The notes beneath the pieces were generated by a model. That model did no database searches, was not told the origin of the DNA, and worked only from the letters and a program-made list of their open reading frames with translations. A program made the translations under genes and the position numbers. 64,000 nt of DNA from Gemmataceae bacterium (GTDB taxonomy: Bacteria; Planctomycetota; Planctomycetia; Gemmatales; Gemmataceae): assembly GCA_025055795.1 (NCBI GenBank), contig JANWVV010000006.1:1-64000 (forward strand), written 5' to 3'. Below, one piece after another: positions 41,194 through 51,569 of the stretch (positions within the stretch are counted from its first letter, which is position 1; the number at the start of each line of letters is the position of its first letter).

Positions 41194-41955
41194 TTGATAA
41201 GAAAGGTTTCACTCTCCCACCTACGGACTAGCATGATTAACCGTAGCCTGCCTTGGCGTAACCTCACGCTTTGTAGCATCTTATGTAACCTGATGGCATT
41301 GCAGTCTGGGACGGGCATGGCCACAATTACGCTCTCACAGAATACCGTTCAGGCCGACCGTCTCCGCCAAATACTCGCTCCTTGGAAGGCAACCGTGGAG
41401 CTGGATCCTTCGTTACCTCAGGAGGCACCACTGCGGGTTGTTTTCGATTCTGCCAACGACCAGGCCTTGCAAAAGTTATCTGCGCAGGGGGGAGTTGGAG
41501 CCATCGAGATCGCCAATGCTCGTCTTTGTACAGCTAAAGGATTCAGTGCTCTGAAGGCACTACCCCATTTGCGTCAACTAAAATTGGAACATGCCAATCT
41601 GACCCCGGCCAGCCTCCAGGCTATCGCCGAATACTCTCAACTTCGACATCTGAGTTTGATCGATGCTGGACTGAACGATAATCATTTGACCATTTTGAAA
41701 TCCCTTCGACGTCTCGAACATCTTAACCTGAGCAACAATCCGAAAATCTCAGATAATGGTTTGAAAGCCATAGCGGCCCTGGAACGCCTCCGCAGCTTGC
41801 ATTTGGCCCACACGGCTATCACCGACAAGGGGCTTCAGGAATTGAAGGCGCTCGACGCCTTGCGGACTCTTAACGTTGTTAACACCCTGGTTACCCAAGA
41901 AGCTTTGGAGCAATTCGCCGATGCTATGCCTAACCTGCGTAACATCCGCCGCTAA
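41194..41955 (+). CDS. Leucine-rich repeat protein, probably exported
   Basis: 253 aa; repeats such as LRQLKLEHANLTPASLQAI, LRHLSLIDAGLNDNHLTIL, LEHLNLSNNPKISDNGLKAI, LRSLHLAHTAITDKGLQEL. Confidence 0.85.
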   Translation: MIRKVSLSHLRTSMINRSLPWRNLTLCSILCNLMALQSGTGMATITLSQNTVQADRLRQILAPWKATVELDPSLPQEAPLRVVFDSANDQALQKLSAQGGVGAIEIANARLCTAKGFSALKALPHLRQLKLEHANLTPASLQAIAEYSQLRHLSLIDAGLNDNHLTILKSLRRLEHLNLSNNPKISDNGLKAIAALERLRSLHLAHTAITDKGLQELKALDALRTLNVVNTLVTQEALEQFADAMPNLRNIRR

Positions 41956-42120
41956 TGATATTCTCAAATAGCGTCTTACCAGGCAAGTAACCCCTTTAGG
42001 CTCATGAACTCTGGATTCACCGGACAAAAGGACTTGAAAATTGACCCATTTCACGCAACTTCACGCTGAGAGAGCACTGAAACTTCGCTTCGTCAAAACT
42101 TCGTCCAAGGGATTATTCCG

Positions 42121-45100
42121 ATGCTGATAAACCATGTGCGGTTAATTATCAGAACCCTGCTAGCATCGTCCGCCATTGCTGCTCTAGTAGGTGTATGGCC
42201 AGTTAGTAGCAGTTGGTCGTCAAAGGGGCAGGCTGTGGATCAAGCTGCCTCCGTCACTCCCCCTCCCCTGATTGCCCCTACCGAACCTCTGACGCCCGAA
42301 GCTGAGCGACAGGCCTTAATGGTCCCTGCGGGGTTTGTGGTGCAACTGGTCGCCTCTGAACCCCAGATTGACAAACCGATCCAAATGGCGTTCGACGGCC
42401 AAGGACGTCTTTGGGTCACCACTAGCCGTCACTATCCATTCCCCGCTGAACCGGGGAAAGCCCAAGACAAGGTCTTCGTACTGTCCGATTTCGATCCCCG
42501 AACTGGTCGGGCCCGCTCGATTCAGGTATTTGCCAATGACCTGAATATCCCCATAGGGATCCTACCCCTACCCGACGGGCGGAGTGCCCTGATATCCAGT
42601 TGTGGCGAAATCCGTAAATACCTCGATCACGATGGCGACGGTCGGGCCGATACCTATCAGGTCCTGTTCCGCGGCTTCGGCTTCCGCGACACTCACGGTA
42701 TGTACAACTCATTCACTCTTATGCCTGATGGGTGGGTCTATGCTTGTCATGGATTTGCCAACGACAGCACCGTAACAGGTCGTGACGGGGGCACGGTTCG
42801 CATGCATTCGGGTCATACCTTCCGCTTTCGTCCAGACGGTTCACGCATCGAAATTTTCACCTCGGGTCAAGTGAATCCTTTCGGCATGGCCGTCGACCCG
42901 AACGACCGACTGTACACCGCCGACTGTCATTCCCGTCCCATCACTCAGCTGATCCCACACGCTTACTACGAAAGTTTTGGTAAACCCCACGATGGTCTGG
43001 GGTTTGCCCCTCACGTCACCCGCCACGATCACGGCAGCACCGCCCTTTGTGGTCTGGTGTGGTACCAGGCCGACCACTTCCCGAAGGACTGGCAACACCA
43101 CATGTTCCTAGGAAACGTTGTCACCAATCGCATCAATTGTGATCGCATCGTCTGGAACGGATCCACACCGGTTGGGCAGGAGTGCCCGGATTTTCTGATC
43201 AGTCGTGATCCATGGTTCCGGCCAGTCGATCTGAAGCTGGGGCCCGATGGCGCGTTATACGTGGCCGACTTTTACAACCGGATCATCGGACATTACGAAG
43301 TGGATTTGCGGCATCCTGGACGGGATCGCGAACGTGGTCGCCTCTGGCGTATTGTCTGGCGTGGGCAGAACTCCGCAGGTGTTTCTCCACCGCAGGTCCC
43401 TTTCCGTGATTTGACAAGTGCCTCACTGGAAGAATTGCTCCGTCTGAGCCGGCATGCCAATCTGACCGTGCGTCTGTTAGCCCGACAGCACCTAGCCACT
43501 CGCTTTCCCGAAGCCTGGCGGCGGACCGAACCACCGCTAGATGCCCTACATGCCTGCCGCATCATTGCCCAGGATAACGATCCCCAGCACTGCCGTCAGG
43601 CTGTGGATTATTTGATCCTCCACCCCACGGCTCAGGCTATCGTACCCTTGTTATCCCTGCTGCACCGCATTTCACCCCAGGATACTCATCTGCGGCATGC
43701 TAGCCGCATCGCCTTGCGGAACGCACTGCGGGACACACCTGATGGTTGGAATACCGCCCGTGAGCACCTGCAGGAACACCCGACGGGCCTGCCCCGCTTG
43801 CTTGACATATTGCCCGGCATCCCTGGCCCAGCCGCCGCAACGTTTTTGGCCCATCACTGGCGTGAGGGAGGCCTCAGCCCTACTGCCCTGCACAAGCGGT
43901 TCGCTCTATCATTAGACGCTTATCTCCAAGGTGTGACCCTGCTTGCTCAGCATGCCTCTTTGGAAATCCTTCGTCCACTTGGGGGCATGTTGGAACCATC
44001 GGCTCAGGTGGAACCCGTTGTCACGTTGCGTATTGCCCAAACATTTTATCGCAACTATGCAGGACGTTCGTTGCCCGACGAATTGCTACCACCGAGCCTG
44101 GAAGATCTCCTGCGTACCACCCTGCAGCAGCCCACAATAACAGACGCTCACTCCCTGGCTGTCGATGTACTTACCCGTGCACGCCCCTTACTACCCGCCG
44201 GGGAGCGACGCAATCGCTTGGATACCTGGGCGGCTGAATCTGTCACCGCCTTGTTACTGAACAGTCAAGCCCCCCTTCCCCTGCGGCAACAGCTAATCCA
44301 CCTGGCGGTGCGTGATTACTTGAATAAAGCGCAAAACGTGCTGATCCGCTTGCTCAACGAGCCACAAGAGCCAGCGGCGTTACGAGAGCACCTTCTAGTG
44401 ACCTTAGCCGCTCACCCCGCGGCGCTGCAACTATCTGCATTACAAGAGTCATTTCGCAGGGCACTGCACCATTGCCCCTATCGCGTGGTTCAGGCCGTTG
44501 CTTTACAACTAGCTACCAGCAAGGGCGGTGCAGAATTGCTATTACAGATGGTCCAAAAGCAGCAACTGCCGCCCGTTGTCCTCCGTGAAAATGCAATCCG
44601 TGAACGGTTACTGGCCCACCGGCAGCCGCAGCTGGAAAATCGTTGGAAGGAGCTTACGCGAGACCTCCCACCGTTCGATCAGCAACTTCAACAGTTGATT
44701 CGGCAACGGGCCACTGCCTTTACTCGTCACGTTCCCGATCGGGCTGCCGGGGCCCGTTTGTTTGTGCAACATTGTGCCCCCTGCCATCGGCTCGGCGGTC
44801 AGGGTGCTACCTTTGCCCCACAGTTGGACGGTATTGCCCAACGGGGACCTGAACGCCTATTAGAAGACATTCTGGACCCCAATCGTAACGTGGATCCAGC
44901 CTTCCGGGCTCGAATTATCGTTACAACGGATGAACGAACCTTGACCGGCTTGCTTGTCCGTGCCGAAGCTGATCAGCTGGTCCTGATCGACTCGACAGGC
45001 AAGGAAATACGCTTGTCCACCCGTGAAGTGGCTTCCAACCGCGAAACACCTCTGTCACCAATGCCCACCAACTTCGCCCAGCTTCTGAGCGAAAAAGAAT

Positions 45101-45159
45101 TATTCGACTTACTCGGTTACCTGTTACATGCCGCAGCACCGACCCCGCCGAAGCATTGA
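42121..45159 (+). CDS. PVC-type heme-binding CxxCH protein (membrane-bound dehydrogenase-like)
   Basis: 1012 aa; N-terminal signal, PVC beta-propeller (PAGFVVQLVASEPQIDKPIQMAFDGQGRLWV), C-terminal GARLFVQHCAPCHRLGGQGATFAPQLDG. Confidence 0.93.
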   Translation: MLINHVRLIIRTLLASSAIAALVGVWPVSSSWSSKGQAVDQAASVTPPPLIAPTEPLTPEAERQALMVPAGFVVQLVASEPQIDKPIQMAFDGQGRLWVTTSRHYPFPAEPGKAQDKVFVLSDFDPRTGRARSIQVFANDLNIPIGILPLPDGRSALISSCGEIRKYLDHDGDGRADTYQVLFRGFGFRDTHGMYNSFTLMPDGWVYACHGFANDSTVTGRDGGTVRMHSGHTFRFRPDGSRIEIFTSGQVNPFGMAVDPNDRLYTADCHSRPITQLIPHAYYESFGKPHDGLGFAPHVTRHDHGSTALCGLVWYQADHFPKDWQHHMFLGNVVTNRINCDRIVWNGSTPVGQECPDFLISRDPWFRPVDLKLGPDGALYVADFYNRIIGHYEVDLRHPGRDRERGRLWRIVWRGQNSAGVSPPQVPFRDLTSASLEELLRLSRHANLTVRLLARQHLATRFPEAWRRTEPPLDALHACRIIAQDNDPQHCRQAVDYLILHPTAQAIVPLLSLLHRISPQDTHLRHASRIALRNALRDTPDGWNTAREHLQEHPTGLPRLLDILPGIPGPAAATFLAHHWREGGLSPTALHKRFALSLDAYLQGVTLLAQHASLEILRPLGGMLEPSAQVEPVVTLRIAQTFYRNYAGRSLPDELLPPSLEDLLRTTLQQPTITDAHSLAVDVLTRARPLLPAGERRNRLDTWAAESVTALLLNSQAPLPLRQQLIHLAVRDYLNKAQNVLIRLLNEPQEPAALREHLLVTLAAHPAALQLSALQESFRRALHHCPYRVVQAVALQLATSKGGAELLLQMVQKQQLPPVVLRENAIRERLLAHRQPQLENRWKELTRDLPPFDQQLQQLIRQRATAFTRHVPDRAAGARLFVQHCAPCHRLGGQGATFAPQLDGIAQRGPERLLEDILDPNRNVDPAFRARIIVTTDERTLTGLLVRAEADQLVLIDSTGKEIRLSTREVASNRETPLSPMPTNFAQLLSEKELFDLLGYLLHAAAPTPPKH

Positions 45160-45208
45160 AACCGCCTTTGATTACAGGATCCAGAAATGAAACACAAACG
45201 AGACAAGA

Positions 45209-45637
45209 TTAGTAAGAGCTACGCAAAGCGGTCAGGGCCTCCTGGGGTGTATCGTAGATGGCCCAGAGCATGTCTAGGGCCGTTGTGTGTAATAACTCGC
45301 GAATCGGGGAATCGGCTTTCACTCCAGCCAGTACCAACTCGCTCCCCCGCGGTTTGACTATTTCGTAGCAACGTAGCAGGAAAGTGATAAACGAAGAGCC
45401 GAAGTAAGAAACGTTGGACAGGTCCACCACAATATGTTCGGGTGGGTCACGCCGTAGGGGTTCCAGGACCATTTGTGCCGCTGGCTGAAGCAAGGTTTCG
45501 GCCAAGTGCTCAATCTGAGCTGTTGGCACAATGACAGCCACTTCCCCGTGTCGCCGGACCTGGAAAAACTCGGCACTCCAGTCCGGTGGTGACTCGTGGT
45601 GCTCACTTGGATCCTTCGGAACGGGCTCTTTAACCAT
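45209..45637 (-). CDS. STAS domain protein (anti-sigma factor antagonist-like)
   Basis: ORF to 45712; start at 45637 (MVKEPVPKD) likely. HIVVDLSNVSYFGSSFITFLLRCYEIVKPRGSELVLAGV is STAS-like with Ser at the phosphoacceptor region. Confidence 0.82.
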   Translation of the reverse strand: MVKEPVPKDPSEHHESPPDWSAEFFQVRRHGEVAVIVPTAQIEHLAETLLQPAAQMVLEPLRRDPPEHIVVDLSNVSYFGSSFITFLLRCYEIVKPRGSELVLAGVKADSPIRELLHTTALDMLWAIYDTPQEALTALRSSY

Positions 45638-46111
45638 GATTATACCCCCGTATGTGCGGGCGTGGTCTGCTGCTAGCGTCTTCAGCCTAACCTGTATACG
45701 TGCGACTTGCAAGCAATGTCTATCGCCAGCGGCGTTCCTGGGTGGATCATACCCGCAATCCGATTGGCATTACTCGTTAGCGACTGCGCCGACGGTTGCC
45801 ATCAAAGTGATAATTGCCTGATCCGCCCTAGTTACCCTCTTCACAAAAAATCACTGCTATAGCCGCAAGCATGTATGTATAGAACAGCCGAACGCTGGAC
45901 TTGGACAAACTCTATGGACCGTATTAGCCAATAGTCCAATCGTTTGGGGGAACTTCGAATCCTCCATCTTCGTTTACATATAGTAAGAGCCCGTTGACTT
46001 AGCCGCGGACAGTTGACGGGTGATGCAAAGTGCCTTCGATTTCAGAATGCGAAATTCATGAAGCTCCTATTTGAAAATAGCTGGGGTTCAAGGTAAGGTG
46101 TAAAACCTGCT

Positions 46112-46669
46112 TTGGGCGGAGGTGTGGCTATGCCACGGCAAGATGTTATGCGTGTAGTGTTAGGCGGGTGGTTACTGTTTGCCGGTCTGGTGTATTTGGG
46201 CACCTTACCGGAGTCACTTTGGGCCGCACAGGTCAAAGAAGCCAAAAAGTATACAGAGCAACTCAAGTCGGCGCGGACGCCCAAGGAAAAGGTAGTTGCC
46301 TTGCAGGAACTAGGCCGGCTAGCGGCCATCCAAAAGTCCTTGGTTGTGGAGGCCTTGCCGCACATCTACAAGGCCCTGGAGGATAAAGATCCGGAAGTCC
46401 GGGGTGCTGCAGCTCACTGTTTGGGTCAGTGCGACGAGCCGCCTGAGAAAGCGGTTCCCCTGTTGCACAACCTGCTCAAGGACGAAAAACAACCGGAGGT
46501 GGTGCGGATCGGTGCAGCCCGAGGGCTGGCCGCCATGGGTGCTCAAGCCAAAGTGGCGCTTCCCACGTTGCGTTCCATTGCTAAAAACGCCGATAAGAAA
46601 GACCGCCTCGGTAAAGAAGCCCAACAAGCGGCCAAGGCTATTGTCAGTCTGCTCAAGGATAGCAAGTGA
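46112..46669 (+). CDS. HEAT repeat domain protein with N-terminal signal/TM
   Basis: 185 aa; EALPHIYKALEDKDPEVRGAAAHCLGQC, AVPLLHNLLKDEKQPEVVRIGAARGLAAMG. Confidence 0.82.
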   Translation: MGGGVAMPRQDVMRVVLGGWLLFAGLVYLGTLPESLWAAQVKEAKKYTEQLKSARTPKEKVVALQELGRLAAIQKSLVVEALPHIYKALEDKDPEVRGAAAHCLGQCDEPPEKAVPLLHNLLKDEKQPEVVRIGAARGLAAMGAQAKVALPTLRSIAKNADKKDRLGKEAQQAAKAIVSLLKDSK

Positions 46670-46760
46670 CGCCCAAGCACTGCTGAGCGAACCGCAGGAC
46701 CGCTCGGGTAATATTCCAGGTTCCCTCAGTTTTGCCAAGAGGTTTTCAGGCTGGCAGTTT

Positions 46761-48062
46761 TCAGGTAATCAAACTGGTAAAGGGATTGGCCTTCTCCACA
46801 ATTCGGATGGGGCGACCGGTGGGTGTTTCGTTCTGACGGGTATGGTCAATCCCGAGCAGTTCGCAAATAGTGGCGAGGAAATCCTGAGCCGTAACAGGCC
46901 GGTCGATCACCGTAGCTCCTTCTTTATCAGTTTTACCAACGGTACCTCCGGCGCGAATACCTCCGCCCCACATCACGGTGCTCCAGGCGCGTGGATAATG
47001 ATCCCGTCCCGGGTTGGGGCCACGATTATTAATGTGCGGTGTACGGCCAAACTCGCCCATCCAAACCACAAGCGTAGTATCGAGCAAGCCCCGCTCTTGC
47101 AAATCGGTGATCAGAGCGGCAATGGGTGTGTCGATCTGGGCCGAAAGGGCTTTGACCCGCTCAAAATTGTTCTGATGGGTGTCCCATCCACCTAGCGTAA
47201 CCTCGACAAAGGGAACACCAACTTCCACAAGGCGACGGGCCATCAGGACGCCATCAGCGAACCGTCCCGAGCCGTATCTGCTGCGGCTACTTGGTGGTTC
47301 CGCACTCAGGTCAAACGCTTTGGCCTGCCGCGATGACATCAGTTGAAAGGCCCGCTGGTAGGTGGTATGGTGGTCGCGGATGATATCCGCATCGTATTCG
47401 CGGTAAAAGGCCCGTTCCATCCGTTCAAGCAAACCAAGACGACGCTGGAGCTGTTGGGTGGACACGGCCGCTTTCAAATCCTCGACGCCACGGTTCGGAT
47501 CGGTGATCAACAGGGGTTGATGCCGAGGACCGAGAAAACCAGCACCGTAACTTCGGCTATTGATGGCCACGTAGTTGGGCATCGGGCTGTCTGGGTCACC
47601 GATCTCCTTCGATACGATGGCACCGAGCGAGGGGTGGATGATTCCCCCCTGTCCTTCACGATAGCCGGTGTGCATGTAGTATTTGGCTCGCGGGTGGGCA
47701 CCCTCTGGTGTGGTCATGCCACGCACAATCACCCCTTTGTCGAGAGTCTGGGCAATTTTGGGCAAATGTTCGCTGATGTACACTCCTGGCACTTTAGTGG
47801 CGATAGGCTTGAATTCACCAGCTCCTTTACTGTCCGGCTTTGGATCAAAGGTATCCTTGTGGCTGGGTCCACCATCCATCCATAGCAGGATGCAGGCACG
47901 GGCCTTACCTTTGCCTCCTTGCGGAGCGGCATTGGCCAGCACAGGAAGCCAACCGGATAGCGTCGGGGCAAACACACCCGCGGCACTCAATCGCACAAAA
48001 TCCCGTCGGCTATACCACTTCATCATCCCGGGTAGCATACTGGTTTCTCCATTCAAACTCAT
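46761..48062 (-). CDS. DUF1501 domain-containing protein
   Basis: 433 aa; SRRDFVRLSAAGVFAPTLSG Tat-like signal, KARACILLWMDGGPSHKDTFDPKPDS, VVWMGEFGRTPHINNRGPNPGRDHYPRAWSTVMWGGGI. Confidence 0.93.
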   Translation of the reverse strand: MSLNGETSMLPGMMKWYSRRDFVRLSAAGVFAPTLSGWLPVLANAAPQGGKGKARACILLWMDGGPSHKDTFDPKPDSKGAGEFKPIATKVPGVYISEHLPKIAQTLDKGVIVRGMTTPEGAHPRAKYYMHTGYREGQGGIIHPSLGAIVSKEIGDPDSPMPNYVAINSRSYGAGFLGPRHQPLLITDPNRGVEDLKAAVSTQQLQRRLGLLERMERAFYREYDADIIRDHHTTYQRAFQLMSSRQAKAFDLSAEPPSSRSRYGSGRFADGVLMARRLVEVGVPFVEVTLGGWDTHQNNFERVKALSAQIDTPIAALITDLQERGLLDTTLVVWMGEFGRTPHINNRGPNPGRDHYPRAWSTVMWGGGIRAGGTVGKTDKEGATVIDRPVTAQDFLATICELLGIDHTRQNETPTGRPIRIVEKANPFTSLIT

Positions 48063-48136
48063 TTTTAGTTAAGCATGGTCTATTGATCCGCCCGCGAAGA
48101 TAGCTCACTGCTCCTCTCTCCCCTGCCCCCGTTGTC

Positions 48137-49861
48137 TCAACGGACCATGGTAAACTCACTGCTATTAAGCAACGCCCACAGAATGTCGCTATAGGCGGTG
48201 GCCGGGTCGCCATTCATCCGGACGTAGGCAGTCAAGTCATTCAACTCGGTAGCAGTGGGGCGTCGACTGAGAGTAGCCAGATAAAGGCGTTCGATAGCCA
48301 CGGCTGGTGGGGTAGCCATAGATCCAACCAGGCTGCGAACCAGAGCCGGATTGTTCGTCAAAGAAGCGTTCATAAGGCGGAGGGCCTGAGGAATACCCGC
48401 CTCGTAACTAGTGATGCTAGGTTGTTCCGCACCGGCAAGGAAAAAGTTCACGAACTGGGCACGGGCATTCTGCCCCCCCAAGCGACCGGCTGCTTTTTTG
48501 GCAGCCTTACCCGCAGCACCGCTTGCAGCGGCACGACCAACCACTTGGGCTAGTGAATCGTACAGTTGCTCTGGCGTCATTACCTTCACGCGCATGTGGC
48601 TATACAGTGTTTCATCTTGCTTGTTCTCGGGCAAGGGCCGGCTGGTACGCTGATAGGCCTGGCTTAGACAGATGGCCTTCAACAGATATTTCTGATCAAA
48701 GCCTCCGACAGTAGCCATATGACGAGCCAGTGCGTCGAGCAGTTCCGGATGTGTTGGCACGTTTTCTTCAAGCATGTCATCGACGGGCATCACCAGGCCA
48801 CGGGCAAATAAGTGGGCCCAAAGCCGATTGACCATAGCACGAGCGAAAAAGGGATTATCCGGGGCGGTCATCCAGCGGGCCAGTACAGGTCGATACGGCT
48901 CTGTGGGGTGCACTTTGGCCTCTGGGCCCCCAAGAAACGTCGGGGCTACTATCTTGGTAGCTTCGGGGAAAAAGTCTTTCTGCTTGCTGCGACTGGGAAG
49001 TTCCCGTACTCCGGGCGCCGGAGCATCGGGCACTTGCTTCGGATTTTTCGGATTATCTGCTCGTACCTTCGAATAAAAAGCGGCAAATCCCCAGTATTCA
49101 ATCTGCTTCCAACTGGAGAAGGGATGGTTATGACACTGGGCACATTGCAGTTGCACTCCCAAGAAGTGCTGCGTGGTGGTATCTGTCAAACGGTCGATCG
49201 TACGATTGGCTAGGAAGTAGATTACTGCAGGGTTTTCATCGGCGGTGCCCGTGGCCGTAATCAGTTCGGTCACCAATTGGTTCCATGGGGTATTTTTGTT
49301 GAACTGTTCCGCTAGCCAGGCATGGAAGGGCTCCTTGGGCACAAACCGGTTTGCCGAATCGAAGGGAAACAGCTTAGCTGTCCAGATGTCGGCCATGCGA
49401 CGACCGTGGTTGGGATCGGCCAGAAGTTCGTCGATCAGCTTTTCCCGCTTGTTCGGGTCGGTGCTTTCCAGAAAAGCACGTGCCTTGTCCGCTGTGGGGA
49501 TTACACCGGTCAGGTCCAAATACACGCGACGCAGAAATTCAGCGTCGTCACTACGGGGTGAGGGCCGGATCTGGGCCTGGGCTAATCTGCGATCCACCTC
49601 GGCATCGATCAGACGGGCCAAAGCGGCGGGATCCTTGACAGTAGGGGCCGGCACCACCGTCGGCAATGGCTGTGCCGGTGCCGCTGGAGGTGTGGGATCC
49701 TTCACGTGCAAGACCGTCTCGGCTACCTCCTTCTTATTAGCTTTCTTTGATTTCTTTTGTAACACTGCCTGGGCGCCGACCGGTTCCTGGCTCCCAAGCC
49801 AGACGACCAGACCGGCTATCAGTGCCGCTATTACCACCCCGCGATACCGCATAATCTTCAC
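48137..49861 (-). CDS. DUF1549/DUF1553 domain protein
   Basis: 574 aa; FLRRVYLDLTGVIPTADKARAFLE, VQLQCAQCHNHPFSSWKQIEYW, FARAMVNRLWAHLFARGLVMPVDDMLEENVPTHPELLDALARHM. Confidence 0.93.
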   Translation of the reverse strand: MKIMRYRGVVIAALIAGLVVWLGSQEPVGAQAVLQKKSKKANKKEVAETVLHVKDPTPPAAPAQPLPTVVPAPTVKDPAALARLIDAEVDRRLAQAQIRPSPRSDDAEFLRRVYLDLTGVIPTADKARAFLESTDPNKREKLIDELLADPNHGRRMADIWTAKLFPFDSANRFVPKEPFHAWLAEQFNKNTPWNQLVTELITATGTADENPAVIYFLANRTIDRLTDTTTQHFLGVQLQCAQCHNHPFSSWKQIEYWGFAAFYSKVRADNPKNPKQVPDAPAPGVRELPSRSKQKDFFPEATKIVAPTFLGGPEAKVHPTEPYRPVLARWMTAPDNPFFARAMVNRLWAHLFARGLVMPVDDMLEENVPTHPELLDALARHMATVGGFDQKYLLKAICLSQAYQRTSRPLPENKQDETLYSHMRVKVMTPEQLYDSLAQVVGRAAASGAAGKAAKKAAGRLGGQNARAQFVNFFLAGAEQPSITSYEAGIPQALRLMNASLTNNPALVRSLVGSMATPPAVAIERLYLATLSRRPTATELNDLTAYVRMNGDPATAYSDILWALLNSSEFTMVR

Positions 49862-50267
49862 CTCTGTCCGGCAGTTCCCCAGCTAAGATTTATCCTTTCG
49901 CCCATGTCACGGAACTTCATGTGTGAACACTGACAAACTTCCGGCACGCTATCATTCGGTGCGTTCGCTCCCCGGTTGACGCATTAATCCAGCTTCTGAC
50001 ATTCTAACCCCATCTCTACTGTGCTGGTTCCGCCATTATGGTATTGTTTCACACTCCCCGCTCTAGCTGATTGCTCACGCCTTCTCACCGGGAATATTCG
50101 TAATTACTGGCATCCCAACTACTTCAGCTTAGGAGTAAGAGTTGGTTTTTTCACTCGTGCTGTGCGGCTTCGACTAGTTCAGCCCCGACACCGTTCGTAC
50201 AATAGTTTGAACCACCAGAGGGGCACAATCTCTACAACCTTCAGGCAGGTCTAGGAAAAAACACGGC

Positions 50268-50741
50268 ATGCGTGCGATTGCATTAGGAGTTGCAACAGCA
50301 GCGTTTGTTGGCTGGCTAGGCTGGTTAACTTATGCAGCTTTGACCAAGGAGCGTGGCCCGATTTTATCCCGCAGTCTGATCGCCGTGGCCACCCATCCCG
50401 TGGTGGCTGAGCTAAGGGAGGATGCCACAGTCGCTGGGGCACCCGCTACGGAAGTTGTTGTGCATCAAGCACTAAGTGATCGGGGCCCACCACCAGAAAG
50501 CCGGATCGAGGTGGTTAATCTGCCACGGGCCCGTTTGTGGGACGGCCCGGGTGAATACCTCCTGCTGTTAGTACCAGTACCAGCCACCGAGGGAATGGCC
50601 CCTGCGGGGAGTTCTCCTCGCTACCGCTTGGTCAGCCAGCCCCGTTCCGCCGGCTACGATCCCTATGACCCGCCCCCCGTGATTTATCGCTGGAACGAAT
50701 CACTCCGCCGTCAGTGGCAGGCCCTGTTTTCCCCTCCCTAA
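50268..50741 (+). CDS. Hypothetical protein with N-terminal TM segment
   Basis: 157 aa; hydrophobic start (IALGVATAAFVGWLGWLTYAAL), coding-like composition, no recognised family. Confidence 0.6.
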   Translation: MRAIALGVATAAFVGWLGWLTYAALTKERGPILSRSLIAVATHPVVAELREDATVAGAPATEVVVHQALSDRGPPPESRIEVVNLPRARLWDGPGEYLLLLVPVPATEGMAPAGSSPRYRLVSQPRSAGYDPYDPPPVIYRWNESLRRQWQALFSPP

Positions 50742-51276
50742 AGACAACAGCGGGAAATCCCCAACAATCCGTCTAGCAAAGATTGATAATCAGCAGCCTA
50801 AGGGGATTGCTGCAGTAGACACCTGACAAACGGTTGCCGAGCTAGTTCGGTGTTACGGGAGCTGTGTTCAGGCGGCTATCGTAACACTCAGCGTGTATCG
50901 AACGCAAGCAGAAGCAGAACTCTCGGTCATGTTTGGGGTGACAGAAACGATTGCGTTTGTTCGTATCATCACGCCAGATTTCAGGTTCGATAATGAATGG
51001 ATGTTAAATCAGACAAATCACGGCAGAGGTACTGACGCCGCTATGCCCTTGCATTAAGATAAGAAGTACGCTCCCTGAGAAATGTCTGATGCGGGCGTTG
51101 ATTAGGACGCTGTAGAATGCGTTAACGTCGGTCATAACTGTTTCTATTAATGAGCAGGAGCTAACAATTATCACTCCGTGTTAGTATGGCAAAGTGATCC
51201 AGGCACCTACTGGCGATCAGAATAGGTTAGGGAAATCGCGATAGGAGCTAGTAGTAATTCAACATATGGATTGTTG

Positions 51277-51349
51277 GCTCGCGTAGCTCAATTGGCAGAG
51301 CAGCGGTTTTGTAAACCGCAGGTTGTGGGTTCGAGTCCCACCGCGAGCT
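51277..51349 (+). tRNA. tRNA-Thr (anticodon TGT)
   Basis: GCTCGCG/CGCGAGC acceptor, anticodon arm GCGGT-TTTGTAA-ACCGC, T arm GTGGG-TTCGAGT-CCCAC. Confidence 0.96.
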
Positions 51350-51569
51350 CTTGAGAAAGTTGTAGCAAGTGTTATACAAACATAAGTATGTTCCAAGTTC
51401 AGACAGCAAATGAACGGCTAGGGAAAACAAGTACCGATTCATGTTCTGCTTCTGGCCTTGGAGTCTGCTTATGGTCAACCATTAGATGAATACCCTATTC
51501 CAGGCAGTGAACGCCAGACTGTCGGCCAACCCAACCACCCCTTGAGAAATATCGATACGTGAGTAGAGG

